A stretch of DNA of 64,000 nt from Ruminiclostridium sp. (GTDB taxonomy: Bacteria > Bacillota > Clostridia > Oscillospirales > Ruminococcaceae). Position numbers and translations under genes: made by a program. This document shows positions 1 through 10,160 of this stretch, piece after piece (position 1 is the first letter of the stretch; every line of letters starts with the position of its first letter). Under the pieces are notes generated by a model. The model saw nothing but the letters and a program-made list of their open reading frames with translations. It searched no databases and was not told where the DNA came from. Location of the stretch: the NCBI GenBank assembly GCA_017935365.1, contig JAGBHT010000011.1:53968-117967 (forward strand), in the 5' to 3' direction.

Positions 1-1373
1 TCAGAGCTAACTACCGTGAAGGTCTTAACATCCTCGAATACTTCATTTCTTCAAGAGGTGCGAGAAAGGGTCTTGCCGATACAGCGTTAAGAACGGCTGA
101 CTCGGGTTACCTTACCAGACGTCTTGTTGACGTATCACAGGAAGTTATCGTAAGAACAGACGATTGCGGAACGACTGACGGTATCGATATCTATGAGATA
201 CGCGAAGGTAAGGAGCTTATTGAGTCGCTTGAAGAGCGTCTTACAGGCAGATACCTTGCTGAGGACTTCATCGGTGAAAACGGAGAAGTTCTTGTATCTA
301 AGGATAAGCTTATGACTGAAGCCGACGCCAAGATGATAGTAGCTACCGGTGCAAAGACTGTCAAGATACGTTCAGTTCTTACCTGTCATGCAGAACACGG
401 TGTCTGCGCTAAGTGCTACGGTTCTTCACTTGCAAACGGCAAGAAGATCACGATCGGTGAGGCTGTCGGAATCATAGCCGCTCAGTCTATCGGTGAGCCC
501 GGTACACAGCTTACGATGAGAACATTCCATACAGGTGGTATCGCATCTGCGGAAGATATCACACAGGGTCTTCCCCGTGTCGAAGAACTTTTCGAGTCAC
601 GCCGTCCCAAGAACGCCGCTATCATGGCTAAGCACAGCGGTAAGGCAAGGATCGACGAGATCAAGAAGACAAGACACGTTATCATTACAAGCGAGGACGG
701 AGAGGAACATCCTTATCCCGTACCGTTCGGATTCAAGCTCAGAATACAGGACGGCGATTACATCAATGCCGGAGAGACACTTACAGAAGGTAGCGTAAAC
801 CCCCACGATGTTCTTGAAGTCAAGGGCGAAGAGGCAGTTCAGAACTACATCATTGCCGAAGTTCAGAAGGTTTACCGTTTACAGGGTGTTGATATCAACG
901 ATAAGCATATCGAAGTCATTGTCCGTCAGATGATGAGAAAGATCCGTGTAACAGATCCCGGCAGCAGCTATCTGCTTCCCGGCTCAGTTATCGACAAGAC
1001 AGAACTTGTCAAGATCAACAAGGAACTTGAAGAACGCAAGGAAGCCGGCGAACAGATCGAACCCGTACAGTGCGAGGCGGTTCTGCTCGGTATCACAAAG
1101 GCATCTCTTGCAACAGACAGCTTCATGTCAGCCGCATCATTCCAGGAAACAACACGAGTTCTTACTGATGCCGCAATCCACGGCAAGGTTGACCCGCTGC
1201 TCGGTCTTAAGGAAAATGTTATCATAGGTAAGTTAATACCTGCCGGTACAGGTCTTGAGGCTATGGAAAAGGAAAAGGAAGAAAGAGAAAAGGAAGCCGA
1301 AGCTCATAACGAGGCTGAAGCAGAAGAAACTCATTCTGACGAAGAGCAGGTTGGCGAAACTGCACAAAACTAA
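1..1373 (+). CDS. rpoC: DNA-directed RNA polymerase subunit beta' (C-terminal part)
   Basis: Partial gene: the reading frame is open from base 3, so the N-terminal two thirds lie before the window. About 456 residues are visible. A Cys codon at 165-167 and the [11 protein letters not shown] motif (from base 384) supply the four cysteines of the second beta' zinc site. The block containing [18 protein letters not shown] (from about base 471) belongs to the catalytic trigger-loop region. The C-terminus is the usual Glu-rich tail. The protein is the catalytic clamp subunit of RNA polymerase. It is followed by rpsL, rpsG, fusA and tuf, the normal order in Firmicutes, but a terminator/promoter unit separates it from rpsL. 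Confidence 0.98.
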   Translation, partial: RANYREGLNILEYFISSRGARKGLADTALRTADSGYLTRRLVDVSQEVIVRTDDCGTTDGIDIYEIREGKELIESLEERLTGRYLAEDFIGENGEVLVSKDKLMTEADAKMIVATGAKTVKIRSVLTCHAEHGVCAKCYGSSLANGKKITIGEAVGIIAAQSIGEPGTQLTMRTFHTGGIASAEDITQGLPRVEELFESRRPKNAAIMAKHSGKARIDEIKKTRHVIITSEDGEEHPYPVPFGFKLRIQDGDYINAGETLTEGSVNPHDVLEVKGEEAVQNYIIAEVQKVYRLQGVDINDKHIEVIVRQMMRKIRVTDPGSSYLLPGSVIDKTELVKINKELEERKEAGEQIEPVQCEAVLLGITKASLATDSFMSAASFQETTRVLTDAAIHGKVDPLLGLKENVIIGKLIPAGTGLEAMEKEKEEREKEAEAHNEAEAEETHSDEEQVGETAQN

Positions 1374-1390
1374 ACAATAAATAAGCGTAA

Positions 1391-1453
1391 AGGCGACGAT
1401 TATCACAAAAATTTTTCGTGGGAACGAAAAAGCTTGACAATCGCCGCCTTTTT
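1391..1453 (+). terminator. rpoC terminator, nested hairpins
   Basis: Arms 1391-1401 and 1439-1449 pair over 11 positions with one A/C mismatch and run into five T (1449-1453). A second hairpin lies in the loop (TTTTTCG 1412-1418 with CGAAAAA 1425-1431). The 3' part overlaps the next promoter. Confidence 0.75.
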
Positions 1454-1462
1454 GTATATAAT
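1434..1462 (+). promoter_or_regulatory. Consensus promoter for rpsL, inside the rpoC terminator
   Basis: TTGACA (1434-1439), a 17-bp spacer and TATAAT (1457-1462) form a perfect vegetative sigma-factor promoter. The spacer carries the 3' arm and T-run of the upstream terminator. It would drive rpsL-rpsG-fusA at a level independent of rpoBC. Confidence 0.85.
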
Positions 1463-1544
1463 ATTTAAATGTGTGCAGAATAAATGCGTAAAAGCGGCAT
1501 TCTGCGGCATAAATTTTTAATAATTTTGCAAGGAGGTGTAACAT

Positions 1545-1973
1545 TTGCCAACCTTTAACCAGCTCGTTCGTAAGGGCAGAGCAGTTGCAGAAAAGAAGTC
1601 CAAGGCTCCCGCACTGCAGAAGAGCATGAACACTCTTAAGAAGGAAACAGTAGATATGTCTTCTCCCCAGAAGAGAGGCGTATGCACAGCTGTTCGTACT
1701 GCTACCCCTAAGAAGCCTAACTCTGCTATGAGAAAGATTGCCAGAGTAAGACTTTCCAACGGTTATGAAGTTACTGCTTATATTCCGGGTATCGGACACA
1801 AACTGCAGGAACACAGCGTTGTACTGATCCGTGGCGGCCGTGTTAAGGATCTCCCCGGTGTACGTTACCACATCATCAGAGGTACACTCGATGCTCAGGG
1901 TGTTGACGGAAGAATGCAGGGCAGATCAAAGTACGGAGCTAAGCGTCCGAAGGCTGGTGCGAAAAAAGCGTAA
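1545..1973 (+). CDS. rpsL: 30S ribosomal protein S12
   Basis: 142 residues, the Firmicutes-length form of S12, which sits at the decoding centre of the 30S subunit. The conserved loops around KKPNSAMRK and [12 protein letters not shown] are present; these carry the lysines altered in streptomycin resistance, and both look wild-type. The start is TTG at 1545, preceded by a strong AGGAGGTG site at 1531-1538; no ATG fits the conserved MPTFNQL N-terminus. It is the first gene after the terminator-embedded promoter and is probably co-transcribed with rpsG and fusA. Confidence 0.98.
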   Translation: MPTFNQLVRKGRAVAEKKSKAPALQKSMNTLKKETVDMSSPQKRGVCTAVRTATPKKPNSAMRKIARVRLSNGYEVTAYIPGIGHKLQEHSVVLIRGGRVKDLPGVRYHIIRGTLDAQGVDGRMQGRSKYGAKRPKAGAKKA

Positions 1974-2093
1974 CTGATGACTTTTAGCCACTATTGTGGA
2001 GTAATATATATTATTACCTCTGCAATTGGACGGCGGGAGTTGATCGCTTTCGAGTACCGATGATTTTCATTTTTTATGAAGGAGGGAAGTAAA

Positions 2094-2564
2094 GTGCCAA
2101 GAAGAGGTAATGTTCCTAAGCGTGATGTATTACCCGATCCTATGTACGGCTCAGAGCTCGTAACAAGACTCGTAAACAATATCATGCTCGACGGCAAGAA
2201 GGGTGTTGCTCAGAAGATCGTATACGGTGCATTTGACATCGTAGCCGAGAAGTCAGGTAAGGGCGCACTTGAAGCTTTTGAAGAAGCTATGGAAAATATC
2301 ATGCCTCAGTTAGAGGTAAAGGCTCGCCGTGTCGGCGGTGCCACATATCAGGTTCCTATGGAAGTTCGTCCCGAAAGAAGAAGAACTTTAGGTCTGAGAT
2401 GGATCACTCTGTACGCTAGACAGAGAAACGAAAAGACAATGAAGGAAAGACTTGCAAACGAGATCCTCGACGCTATGAACGGTCAGGGCGGAGCTTGCAA
2501 GAAGCGCGATGATACACACAGAATGGCTGAAGCTAACAGAGCTTTCGCACATTACAAGTGGTAA
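2094..2564 (+). CDS. rpsG: 30S ribosomal protein S7
   Basis: 156 residues, exactly the family length, when started at GTG 2094 ([12 protein letters not shown]). An in-frame ATG at 2076 lies upstream but would put the ribosome-binding site GGAGGGA (2081-2087) inside the gene, so I reject it. S7 nucleates assembly of the 30S head and contacts the E-site tRNA. The 120-bp gap after rpsL holds a small A/T-rich palindrome (about 2001-2018) with no T-run, so read-through from rpsL is expected. Confidence 0.98.
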   Translation: MPRRGNVPKRDVLPDPMYGSELVTRLVNNIMLDGKKGVAQKIVYGAFDIVAEKSGKGALEAFEEAMENIMPQLEVKARRVGGATYQVPMEVRPERRRTLGLRWITLYARQRNEKTMKERLANEILDAMNGQGGACKKRDDTHRMAEANRAFAHYKW

Positions 2565-2583
2565 TCAATAAAACGGAGGAAAT

Positions 2584-4662
2584 ATGGCTAGAGACGTAAC
2601 TCTTGAAATGACCCGTAATATTGGTATCATGGCTCACATCGACGCAGGTAAGACAACTACTACCGAGCGTATCCTGTTCTACACCGGTATCAACCACAAG
2701 ATCGGTGAGACACACGACGGTTCTGCTACGATGGACTGGATGGAGCAGGAGCAGGAAAGAGGTATCACAATTACTTCTGCTGCTACTACTGCATACTGGA
2801 AGAAGCACAGAATCAATATTATCGATACTCCCGGACACGTTGACTTCACTGTAGAAGTTGAGCGTTCGCTGCGAGTTCTTGACGGTTCTGTTACGGTTTT
2901 ATGTGCTAAGGGCGGTGTTGAGCCCCAGTCAGAAACTGTATGGCGTCAGGCAGACAAGTATCATGTTCCGAGAATGGCATACATCAACAAGATGGACATC
3001 ATGGGTGCAGACTTCTATAATGTTGTAAGCATGATGAAGGACAGACTTAAATGTAATGCTGTTCCGATACAGCTCCCTATCGGTTCTGAAGATACATTCA
3101 GAGGAATCGTAGACCTTATCGAAATGAACGCAGACATCTACTACGATGATCTCGGTAAGGACATGCGTGTGGAAGAGATTCCGGACGACATGAAGGAGAA
3201 GGCTCAGGAATACCACGATGCTCTCATCGAGGCAGTTGCTGAGCAGGACGAGGAACTTATGAATAAGTACCTCGAAGGTGAAGAAATCACCGTTGAAGAA
3301 ATCAAGGCAGTACTCAGAAAGGCAACAATCGATAACGAGATCGTTCCTGTAACCTGCGGTACTTCCTATAAGAATAAGGGCGTACAGAAGCTCCTCGATG
3401 CTATCGTTGACTATATGCCCTCTCCTCTCGATGTTCCTTCTATCAAGGGTGTTAACCCTGAGACAGGCGAAGAGGTTGAAAGACACGCAGGCGACGATCA
3501 GCCGTTCTCTGCACTTGCTTTCAAGATCGCTACAGACCCGTTCGTTGGTAAGCTCTGCTTCTTCAGAGTATACTCAGGTACGGTTGCTGCCGGCACAACA
3601 GTCCTCAACGCTACTAAGGACAAGAAGGAGCGTATGGGACGTATTCTTCAGATGCATGCAAACCACAGAGCAGACCTCGAAGTTTGCTACTGCGGCGATA
3701 TCGCTGCTGCTGTTGGTGTCAAGAACACAACAACAGGTGATACACTGTGTGATGAAGAACACCCCGTAATCCTTGAGTCTATGGAATTCCCCGAGCCTGT
3801 TATCTCGCTCGCTATCGAACCTAAGACCAAGGCAGGTCAGGAAAAGATGGCTATTGCTCTTGCAAAGCTTGCAGAGGAAGACCCCACTTTCAGAACCTAC
3901 ACAAATGAGGAAACAGGTCAGACAATCATCGCCGGAATGGGCGAGCTCCACCTCGAAATCATCGTAGACAGACTTCTCCGTGAATTCAAGGTTGAGGCTA
4001 ATGTCGGTGCTCCTCAGGTTGCATATAAAGAGACAATTACTACTCCCGCTGATGTTGATACTAAGTATGCCCGTCAGTCAGGTGGTAAGGGTCAGTACGG
4101 TCACGTTAAGCTCCACGTTTACCCGAACGAGTCCGGTAAGGGCTATGAGTTCGTTAACGCAATTGTCGGCGGTGCTATCCCCAAGGAATACATCCCCGCT
4201 GTTGACGCAGGTATCCAGGGCGCTTTACAGTCCGGTGTTCTTGCAGGTTATCAGACAGTAGACGTTAAGGTTGAACTTTATGATGGTTCATACCACGAAG
4301 TCGACTCTTCTGAAATGGCATTCAAGATCGCAGGTTCAATGGCTATCAAGGAAGCTTGCCGTAAGGCTAACCCCGTAATCCTTGAACCTATCATGAAGGT
4401 AGTCGTAACAGTTCCCGAAGAATACATGGGCGACGTTATAGGCGACTTAAGCTCACGTCGTGGTGAAATCCAGGGTATGGAAGACAGAAACGGTGTTAAG
4501 CAGATCAACGCTTTCGTTCCTCTGTCAGAAATGTTCGGTTATTCTAATGACCTGCGTTCTAAGTCACAGGGTCGTGGTCAGTATGTAATGGAACCCAGCC
4601 ACTACATTCAGGTTCCCAAGTCAATTGCAGACGGTATCATCAGCAAGAGATCAAAGGACTAA
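2584..4662 (+). CDS. fusA: Translation elongation factor G
   Basis: 692 residues, full length. GTPase motifs are all present: AHIDAGKT (residues 17-24), DTPGHVDF and NKMD, followed by the EF-G domains II-V with the characteristic C-terminal GEIQGMEDR region. EF-G catalyses tRNA-mRNA translocation and, with ribosome recycling factor, splits ribosomes. An ACGGAGGAAAT ribosome-binding site lies just ahead of the ATG, 19 bp after rpsG, so it belongs to the rpsL-rpsG transcript. This is the standard EF-G1 form, next to the ribosomal genes. Confidence 0.98.
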   Translation: MARDVTLEMTRNIGIMAHIDAGKTTTTERILFYTGINHKIGETHDGSATMDWMEQEQERGITITSAATTAYWKKHRINIIDTPGHVDFTVEVERSLRVLDGSVTVLCAKGGVEPQSETVWRQADKYHVPRMAYINKMDIMGADFYNVVSMMKDRLKCNAVPIQLPIGSEDTFRGIVDLIEMNADIYYDDLGKDMRVEEIPDDMKEKAQEYHDALIEAVAEQDEELMNKYLEGEEITVEEIKAVLRKATIDNEIVPVTCGTSYKNKGVQKLLDAIVDYMPSPLDVPSIKGVNPETGEEVERHAGDDQPFSALAFKIATDPFVGKLCFFRVYSGTVAAGTTVLNATKDKKERMGRILQMHANHRADLEVCYCGDIAAAVGVKNTTTGDTLCDEEHPVILESMEFPEPVISLAIEPKTKAGQEKMAIALAKLAEEDPTFRTYTNEETGQTIIAGMGELHLEIIVDRLLREFKVEANVGAPQVAYKETITTPADVDTKYARQSGGKGQYGHVKLHVYPNESGKGYEFVNAIVGGAIPKEYIPAVDAGIQGALQSGVLAGYQTVDVKVELYDGSYHEVDSSEMAFKIAGSMAIKEACRKANPVILEPIMKVVVTVPEEYMGDVIGDLSSRRGEIQGMEDRNGVKQINAFVPLSEMFGYSNDLRSKSQGRGQYVMEPSHYIQVPKSIADGIISKRSKD

Positions 4663-4676
4663 TAAAATTTTTCTAA

Positions 4677-4700
4677 AAGTACAAAAAGTACTTGTTTTTT
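4677..4700 (+). terminator. Short terminator-like hairpin between fusA and tuf
   Basis: AAGTAC (4677-4682), an A5 loop, GTACTT (4688-4693), then GTTTTTT. A wider A/T-rich pairing of flanking TTTTTCTAAAA and TTTTAGAAAAA can extend it. The stem is short, so termination is probably partial. Confidence 0.5.
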
Positions 4701-4720
4701 AGAAAAATATCTGATAAAAT
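4692..4720 (+). promoter_or_regulatory. Promoter for tuf overlapping the fusA hairpin
   Basis: TTGTTT (4692-4697), a 17-bp spacer and TAAAAT (4715-4720). The -35 is formed by the 3' arm and T-run of the preceding hairpin, the same layout as at rpsL. The leader then carries a short inverted repeat (GTGTA/TACAC, about 4726-4740) before the AAAGGAGG site. Confidence 0.6.
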
Positions 4721-4763
4721 ATCAAGTGTATGGAATACACATAATTAAAGGAGGAAAATTCCA

Positions 4764-5966
4764 ATGGCAAAGCAGAAATTTGAACGTACCAAGCCCCACG
4801 TAAACATTGGTACAATCGGTCACGTTGACCACGGTAAGACTACTTTAACAGCAGCTATCACTAAGGTTCTTTCACTCAAGGGCTATGCTCAGTTCGAAGC
4901 ATACGATATGATCGATAAGGCTCCCGAGGAGAGAGAGCGTGGTATCACAATCAACACAGCTCACGTTGAGTACGAGACAGACAAGCGTCACTACGCTCAC
5001 GTTGACTGCCCCGGCCATGCTGACTATATCAAGAACATGATCACAGGTGCTGCTCAGATGGACGGCGCTATCCTCGTTGTTGCTGGTACAGATGGTCCTA
5101 TGGCTCAGACTAAGGAGCACATCCTTCTCGCTCACCAGGTAGGCGTTCCTGCTATGGTAGTATTCATCAACAAGTGCGATGACGTTGACGATCCCGAACT
5201 TCTCGACCTCGTTGAAATGGATATCCGTGAGACACTTTCAGAGCACGACTTCCCCGGCGACGATATCCCCGTTATCCGTGGTTCAGCTAAGGTTGCTCTT
5301 GATTGCCCCAGCAAGGACATCAACGCTCCTGAGTATGCTTGCATCCTCGAGCTCATGAATGCAGTAGACGACTACATTCCTACTCCTGACCGTAAGGCTG
5401 ATCAGCCCTTCCTTATGCCTGTTGAAGATACTATGACAATTTCTGGTCGTGGTACAGTTGCTACAGGTAGAGTTGAGAGAGGTATCCTCAAGCTCAACGA
5501 TACAGTTGAAATCACAGGTCTTACAGACGAGCCTAAGCAGACAGTTGTAACAGGTATCGAAATGTTCCGTAAGCTCCTCGACTTTGCTGAAGCTGGTGAC
5601 AACATCGGTACACTTCTCCGTGGTATCCAGAGAAGCGAAATCGAGCGTGGTCAGGTTCTCTGCAAGCCCGGTTCAATCCACCCCCACAAGAAGTTCAAGG
5701 GTCAGGTTTACGTATTAAAGAAAGAAGAAGGCGGACGTCATACTCCTTTCTTCTCAAACTACAGACCTCAGTTCTTCTTCAGAACAACTGACGTTACAGG
5801 CGTTATCACACTTCCCGCTGACAAGGAAATGTGCATGCCCGGCGATAACGTAACGATGGATGTTGAGCTTATCACTCCTATCGCTATTGAAGAAGGTCTC
5901 CGTTTCGCTATCCGTGAAGGCGGCAGAACAGTTGGTTCAGGCGTAGTTACAGCTATCAACGAATAA
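4764..5966 (+). CDS. tuf: Translation elongation factor Tu
   Basis: 400 residues. The G1 motif GHVDHGKT (residues 19-26), DCPGHADY (around 81) and NKCD (around 136) mark the GTPase domain; beta-barrel domains 2 and 3 follow, ending in the conserved [10 protein letters not shown] segment. EF-Tu delivers aminoacyl-tRNA to the ribosome. The start is fixed by AAAGGAGG ahead of ATG 4764. Codon use is strongly biased to the highly expressed set seen in fusA, unlike the following cca gene. A strong terminator closes the cluster. Confidence 0.98.
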   Translation: MAKQKFERTKPHVNIGTIGHVDHGKTTLTAAITKVLSLKGYAQFEAYDMIDKAPEERERGITINTAHVEYETDKRHYAHVDCPGHADYIKNMITGAAQMDGAILVVAGTDGPMAQTKEHILLAHQVGVPAMVVFINKCDDVDDPELLDLVEMDIRETLSEHDFPGDDIPVIRGSAKVALDCPSKDINAPEYACILELMNAVDDYIPTPDRKADQPFLMPVEDTMTISGRGTVATGRVERGILKLNDTVEITGLTDEPKQTVVTGIEMFRKLLDFAEAGDNIGTLLRGIQRSEIERGQVLCKPGSIHPHKKFKGQVYVLKKEEGGRHTPFFSNYRPQFFFRTTDVTGVITLPADKEMCMPGDNVTMDVELITPIAIEEGLRFAIREGGRTVGSGVVTAINE

Positions 5967-5995
5967 TTTGAGATTTTAACATCTTATATAAGACG

Positions 5996-6026
5996 ATATC
6001 CGCTTTTACAAGCGGATATTGTTTTT
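5996..6026 (+). terminator. tuf terminator
   Basis: ATATCCGCTT (5996-6005) pairs perfectly with AAGCGGATAT (6010-6019) across a four-base loop, followed by TGTTTTT. Confidence 0.9.
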
Positions 6027-6050
6027 ATATAATCTATTGAGAGGTATTTT

Positions 6051-7367
6051 ATGCGGCTTCCGGAATATGTTTATGAAATACTTGATAAACTGTGCGACAG
6101 CGGTTATGAAGCGTATTGCGTCGGCGGCTGTGTAAGAGATTACCTGCTCGGGCAATGCCCTGATGATTATGATATAACAACATCAGCATTGCCCGAACAG
6201 ATAATGAAAGTGTTTGACGGCTATAAGCTTCTTACCGTAGGACTGAAGCACGGTACTGTGACGGTCATAATCGATAGAAAAACTGTCGAGATAACAACAT
6301 ACAGGGTCGATGGAAATTATACCGATCACAGACACCCATCAGAAGTTCATTTTACTCCTTGTCTTGAAGAAGATCTTGCAAGGCGCGATCTTACGATAAA
6401 TGCTATGGCGTACAGCCCTGAAAAGGGCATTATTGACCCATTCGGAGGGCAAGAAGATCTCAGATCCGGAATTATCAGATGTGTCGGCGATCCTATGAAA
6501 CGCTTTGATGAGGACGGATTGCGCATATTGCGTGCGCTGAGATTCGCTTCACGCTATGGCTTCAGGATAGACAAGGACACCTCAGACGCTGTTCACAGAC
6601 TGCGATATCTGTTGTCTTGTATTTCGGCTGAGCGGATAAATTATGAACTTTGCGGCATACTTACAGGGAACTGCGGTGATATTCTTTATAATTACAGCGA
6701 TGTAATATGTGAGATCATACCTGAAATGTATCCTTGTATCGGCTTTGAACAGCACTCGAAGTATCATAATAAGACGGTTTACGGTCATATAATTGCAACC
6801 GTAGCGGCTTCAGAACCTACTGTTGAAGCAAGGCTGACTATGTTGCTTCACGACATCGGCAAGCCTGCTAGCTATTTTATGAAAGAAGGTGTCGGCCATT
6901 TTTACGGTCACGCCGATGTCAGCTGTGAGATGGCCACCAAAATTATCGAAAGACTGCGTTTCAGCAATAAAATTGCCGATGAGGTATTGTTTTTAATTAA
7001 AAATCATGGTATAGTTATTAACGATGATACCCGAAGCATACGAAGAGGGTTGGCGCGATACGGTGCGGAGCGTTTTTTGAAGCTTATAAGAGTGCATTAT
7101 TATGACACCTGCGGAAAGGCGCCTGCGTATTTCGGTGAAAAAGATCTGTTTGACAGCATTGAAAAGCATACAAAAGAGTATCTCGAAAGTGAACCGCCTA
7201 TGAGCCTTAAACAGCTTGCAGTCAATGGTTCTGATATTTCAAAGCTTGGTATAACCAGTAAGAAAATCGGCGAAGTGCTTGGCTTTCTGCTTGAACAGGT
7301 CATAGACGGAAATTGTGAAAACGACAGAGATAGTCTGATTGCATTGATAAGAAATAAATATTTGTAA
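6051..7367 (+). CDS. cca: CCA tRNA nucleotidyltransferase with HD domain
   Basis: 438 residues. The N-terminal nucleotidyltransferase fold shows GGCVRD and the catalytic DDYDI acid pair near residues 25-45, then RRDLTINAMA and the template-like motif FDEDGLRILRALRF. A C-terminal HD domain is marked by LLHDIGKPASY (around residue 267). The enzyme adds or repairs the 3' CCA end of tRNAs. The HD domain suggests an extra phosphohydrolase activity, as in some bacterial CCA enzymes. It starts at ATG 6051 after GAGAGGT and is followed 19 bp later by the MreB-family gene, probably on one transcript. Confidence 0.93.
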   Translation: MRLPEYVYEILDKLCDSGYEAYCVGGCVRDYLLGQCPDDYDITTSALPEQIMKVFDGYKLLTVGLKHGTVTVIIDRKTVEITTYRVDGNYTDHRHPSEVHFTPCLEEDLARRDLTINAMAYSPEKGIIDPFGGQEDLRSGIIRCVGDPMKRFDEDGLRILRALRFASRYGFRIDKDTSDAVHRLRYLLSCISAERINYELCGILTGNCGDILYNYSDVICEIIPEMYPCIGFEQHSKYHNKTVYGHIIATVAASEPTVEARLTMLLHDIGKPASYFMKEGVGHFYGHADVSCEMATKIIERLRFSNKIADEVLFLIKNHGIVINDDTRSIRRGLARYGAERFLKLIRVHYYDTCGKAPAYFGEKDLFDSIEKHTKEYLESEPPMSLKQLAVNGSDISKLGITSKKIGEVLGFLLEQVIDGNCENDRDSLIALIRNKYL

Positions 7368-7386
7368 AACGGAAAGGGTTAAGGAT

Positions 7387-8403
7387 ATGTCTGCTACTGA
7401 TATAGGAATTGATTTAGGAACGGCGAACGTAATAATTACGCTTGGCGACAAAGGAATAGTTGTTAACGAACCCTCGGTTGTTGCTTACGATAAGAAAAAG
7501 CACTGCGTACTTGCAGTCGGAAACGAAGCATACAAGATGATAGGCAGAACGCCTGAATATATCGTTGCCGTAAAGCCGCTTAAAGACGGCGTTATCTCTG
7601 ATAATGAGATGACGGAGGCAATGATAATTGAATTTATCAGAAAGGTAATCGGCAGAATTGTCAAGCCGAGAATCATTCTTTGCGTACCTTCTTCTGTCAC
7701 TGACGTTGAGAACAGAGCAGTGGTTGAAGCGGCACTTTCAGCAGGTGCAAGAAAGGTATTCATTATAGAAGAACCCATAGCCGCACTTCTCGGTGCCGGT
7801 GTAGATATATCAAAGCCCAACGGTACGATGGTTGTCGATGTCGGCGGCGGTACGGCTGATATTGCGGTCGTTTCATTCAACGGTATAGTAAAGAGCTGTT
7901 CACTAAAGATGGCAGGCAATAAGTTTGACGCGGCGATAATCCGCGGCATAACAATGAAGTATAAGATACTTATCGGCGAAAAGACAGCCGAGCAGGCTAA
8001 GAAAGAGATAGCTAACGTATATGACCCGACAGGTGAAGAAAAGGTAACCGTTAAGGGCAGACATCTTATAAAGGGTCTTCCCGAAAGCGTAGAGATAACC
8101 GATAAGGATATGTATGAGTTCCTGCACGACAGCGTAATGGAGATAGTTGATAAGATTAAGGAAGTTTTTGAGCAGACACCTCCTGAGCTTGTCGGCGATA
8201 TTCTTACAAACGGTATTGTTCTGACAGGCGGCGGAGCAATGCTCAAGGGTTTCCCCGAGCTTGTAACAGAGGCAGTCGGCGCACCATGCTATGTTGCCGA
8301 TGACCCGATCGAGTGCGTTGCAAAGGGCGTTGCTAAGGCATTTGACTATACCGATGAGCTTCTTGACGGCTTTGAGAAGATCTCGCTTTACAGATATAAA
8401 TAA
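7387..8403 (+). CDS. mreB: MreB/Mbl-family actin-like cell-shape protein
   Basis: 338 residues, full MreB length. Actin-fold ATP-binding motifs are visible: GIDLGTANV near the N-terminus, DVGGGTADIAV (phosphate 2; most MreBs have GGGTTDIA) and TGGGAMLKGFPEL (adenosine motif). MreB filaments guide lateral-wall synthesis together with RodA/PBP2 and MreCD. No mreC or mreD is nearby, so this is a stand-alone copy and may be the Mbl or MreBH type. An AAAGG ribosome-binding site precedes ATG 7387. The gene ends in a perfect bidirectional terminator. Confidence 0.9.
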   Translation: MSATDIGIDLGTANVIITLGDKGIVVNEPSVVAYDKKKHCVLAVGNEAYKMIGRTPEYIVAVKPLKDGVISDNEMTEAMIIEFIRKVIGRIVKPRIILCVPSSVTDVENRAVVEAALSAGARKVFIIEEPIAALLGAGVDISKPNGTMVVDVGGGTADIAVVSFNGIVKSCSLKMAGNKFDAAIIRGITMKYKILIGEKTAEQAKKEIANVYDPTGEEKVTVKGRHLIKGLPESVEITDKDMYEFLHDSVMEIVDKIKEVFEQTPPELVGDILTNGIVLTGGGAMLKGFPELVTEAVGAPCYVADDPIECVAKGVAKAFDYTDELLDGFEKISLYRYK

Positions 8404-8404
8404 T

Positions 8405-8441
8405 AAAAATCCTGCGGCGTGAAGATACCGCAGGATTTTTT
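8405..8441. terminator. Bidirectional terminator between mreB and ykgJ-like gene
   Basis: AAAAATCCTGCGG (8405-8417) and CCGCAGGATTTTT (8428-8440) form a perfect 13-bp stem with A and T tracts that serves both converging genes. Confidence 0.93.
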
Positions 8442-8443
8442 GT

Positions 8444-8947
8444 TCATATTTCTGCAATTTTGAGAACAGGATAATCATCAATATACGGCTTAATGATATA
8501 CGGATGTTTTTTCGCATAATCAAGCATTATATCGGCAAGTGAGCCGCGCTCATCGTATCGTTCGTTCAGAAATGCGGATAACTTTGACAGCGGGAGTGCT
8601 GAAACCGTTTCACACACAGGCGATACGGTAATTCCGAGAATGCCGTCCGATATGCGGTTTACTCTGAACGGCCATACTCTGCAATCAAAAGGTTTCTTAT
8701 CGCCGAGAACGCAACCTTTATCAGTGAGCATAGGGCAGTACGACAATTCTTCTCCGTCTGTAAAGTGCATAACAAATCTGTATCCGTCTTCAAAAGGCTC
8801 AAGCTCTGCGTTTTTATCGATATTATCTTTTATATATGCGGCAGTTTCCGGTGAAATAACGGGTATTTCCCAGACATCATCCCTGTCAAAACCGCAACAG
8901 ACGCGGCAGCCTGCGCACGCCTCACGACTGAGTATTTTTGTAAGCAT
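8444..8947 (-). CDS. YkgJ-family cysteine-cluster protein
   Basis: 167 residues, read leftwards from ATG 8947. The N-terminus has the CAGCRVCCG cluster (Cys 11, 14, 17, 18), and later CPMLTDKGC and the KPFDCRVWPF motif complete the pattern of the YkgJ/UPF0153 family, thought to bind zinc or an iron-sulfur cluster. The cellular function is unknown. It is a single-gene unit converging on mreB. No signal peptide or membrane segment is visible, so it should be cytoplasmic. Confidence 0.85.
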   Translation of the reverse strand: MLTKILSREACAGCRVCCGFDRDDVWEIPVISPETAAYIKDNIDKNAELEPFEDGYRFVMHFTDGEELSYCPMLTDKGCVLGDKKPFDCRVWPFRVNRISDGILGITVSPVCETVSALPLSKLSAFLNERYDERGSLADIMLDYAKKHPYIIKPYIDDYPVLKIAEI

Positions 8948-9059
8948 ATTATCATTCCTTTCACTGTTATATTACCACAAATCCGGCTTATAAGCAACAG
9001 ATATTTATATTCCGTATGGCACGAAATTATGTCAATTTGGTTACAATTTGCAAAAACTA

Positions 9060-9088
9060 TTGATTTTAATGCTTTGTTTTGGTATAAT
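9060..9088 (+). promoter_or_regulatory. Promoter of the first MoxR cluster
   Basis: TTGATT (9060-9065), 17-bp spacer, TATAAT (9083-9088), 81 bp ahead of the MoxR ATG. The leader between contains no recognised element. Confidence 0.7.
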
Positions 9089-9168
9089 TACTAATATATC
9101 CGCACTCTCTTGGCAATGTGGATAACAGATTTTATACGGAATACCCGTCAAAGTTTAAAGGATAGAAT

Positions 9169-10140
9169 ATGGAAAATAATACTTCAACAAATTTAACAAA
9201 CTACGAATTTATCCCTAAATTATTTGAACAGATAGAAAAGGTAATTATCGGTAAGCAGGACGTCATAAAAATGCTGATCGCCGCATTGATTTCAGGCGGT
9301 CACGTGCTTATTGAGGACGTTCCCGGTACGGGTAAGACGACCCTTGCAATGACGCTTGCAAAAGCTACTTCGCTGTCGTGCAGGAGAGTGCAGTTCACTC
9401 CTGATGTAATGGCATCAGATATAACCGGTTTTACTATGTACAATAAGGAAAGCGAACGCTTTGAGTACCGTGAAGGTCTTGTAATGAGCAATATCTTTAT
9501 TGCCGATGAAATAAACAGAACATCGCCGAAGACACAGTCGGCTCTGCTCGAAGCAATGGAAGAGAAGAAAGTTACCGTTGACGGCACGGCGCACAGGCTT
9601 CCTGATCCGTTTATGGTAATAGCGACCGAAAACGAGTTCGGTTATGTCGGAACTTATCCGCTCCCTGAGGCTCAGCTTGACCGTTTTCTTATCAAGCTGT
9701 CCGTAGGTTATCCTGCTGCCGAAGACGAGGCAATGATACTTTACAGAAGAAAAAACGGCGACCCTATCGAAACGGTAGAGCCTGTATGCGGTGCTGATGA
9801 TATCAAAAGCTGTATTGCCGCAGTAAGAGAAACGCATATTGACGCCGCAATTTATAAGTATATTGTGGATATAGTTGCGGCTACCAGAAATCATCCGTTT
9901 GCGGCACTTGGTGCAAGTCCGCGTGCTTCAATAGCGCTTATGAGAGCGTCGCAGAGCGTGGCATTTATGGACGGCAGGAACTATGTCACTCCCGAAGATG
10001 TTGCGCTTATGGTAAACTATGTTCTGCCGCACAGAATACATCTTACGCAGGAAGCAAAAGTAAAGCGTATCAGCGTAGAATACGTTATAAATGAAATAAT
10101 GAAGTCGGTAAAGCCACCGTTCAAGGGCAATAATCAGTAA
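9169..10140 (+). CDS. MoxR-family AAA+ ATPase (cluster 1)
   Basis: 323 residues. Walker A VPGTGKT (residues 51-57) and Walker B IFIADEINR (around 109-117), plus the TQSALLEAMEE helix that defines the MoxR branch of AAA+ proteins. MoxR ATPases act as chaperone-like factors with the membrane DUF58 protein encoded next to them; the client here is unknown. It starts at ATG 9169 and heads a cluster with a DUF58 protein (20 bp downstream) and a membrane transglutaminase. A paralogue with the same partner order lies at 15301. Confidence 0.92.
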   Translation: MENNTSTNLTNYEFIPKLFEQIEKVIIGKQDVIKMLIAALISGGHVLIEDVPGTGKTTLAMTLAKATSLSCRRVQFTPDVMASDITGFTMYNKESERFEYREGLVMSNIFIADEINRTSPKTQSALLEAMEEKKVTVDGTAHRLPDPFMVIATENEFGYVGTYPLPEAQLDRFLIKLSVGYPAAEDEAMILYRRKNGDPIETVEPVCGADDIKSCIAAVRETHIDAAIYKYIVDIVAATRNHPFAALGASPRASIALMRASQSVAFMDGRNYVTPEDVALMVNYVLPHRIHLTQEAKVKRISVEYVINEIMKSVKPPFKGNNQ

Positions 10141-10160
10141 ACCGAAGGGATGAATTTCGT

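Noticed and set aside
1233..1871. Long minus-strand frame opposite rpoC/rpsL
   Set aside because: It covers the promoter-terminator and most of rpsL; the sequence is low-complexity and shadow-like.
7485..8246. Minus-strand frame opposite mreB
   Set aside because: Shadow of a strongly conserved gene; Ser/Ile/Thr-rich without domain signals.
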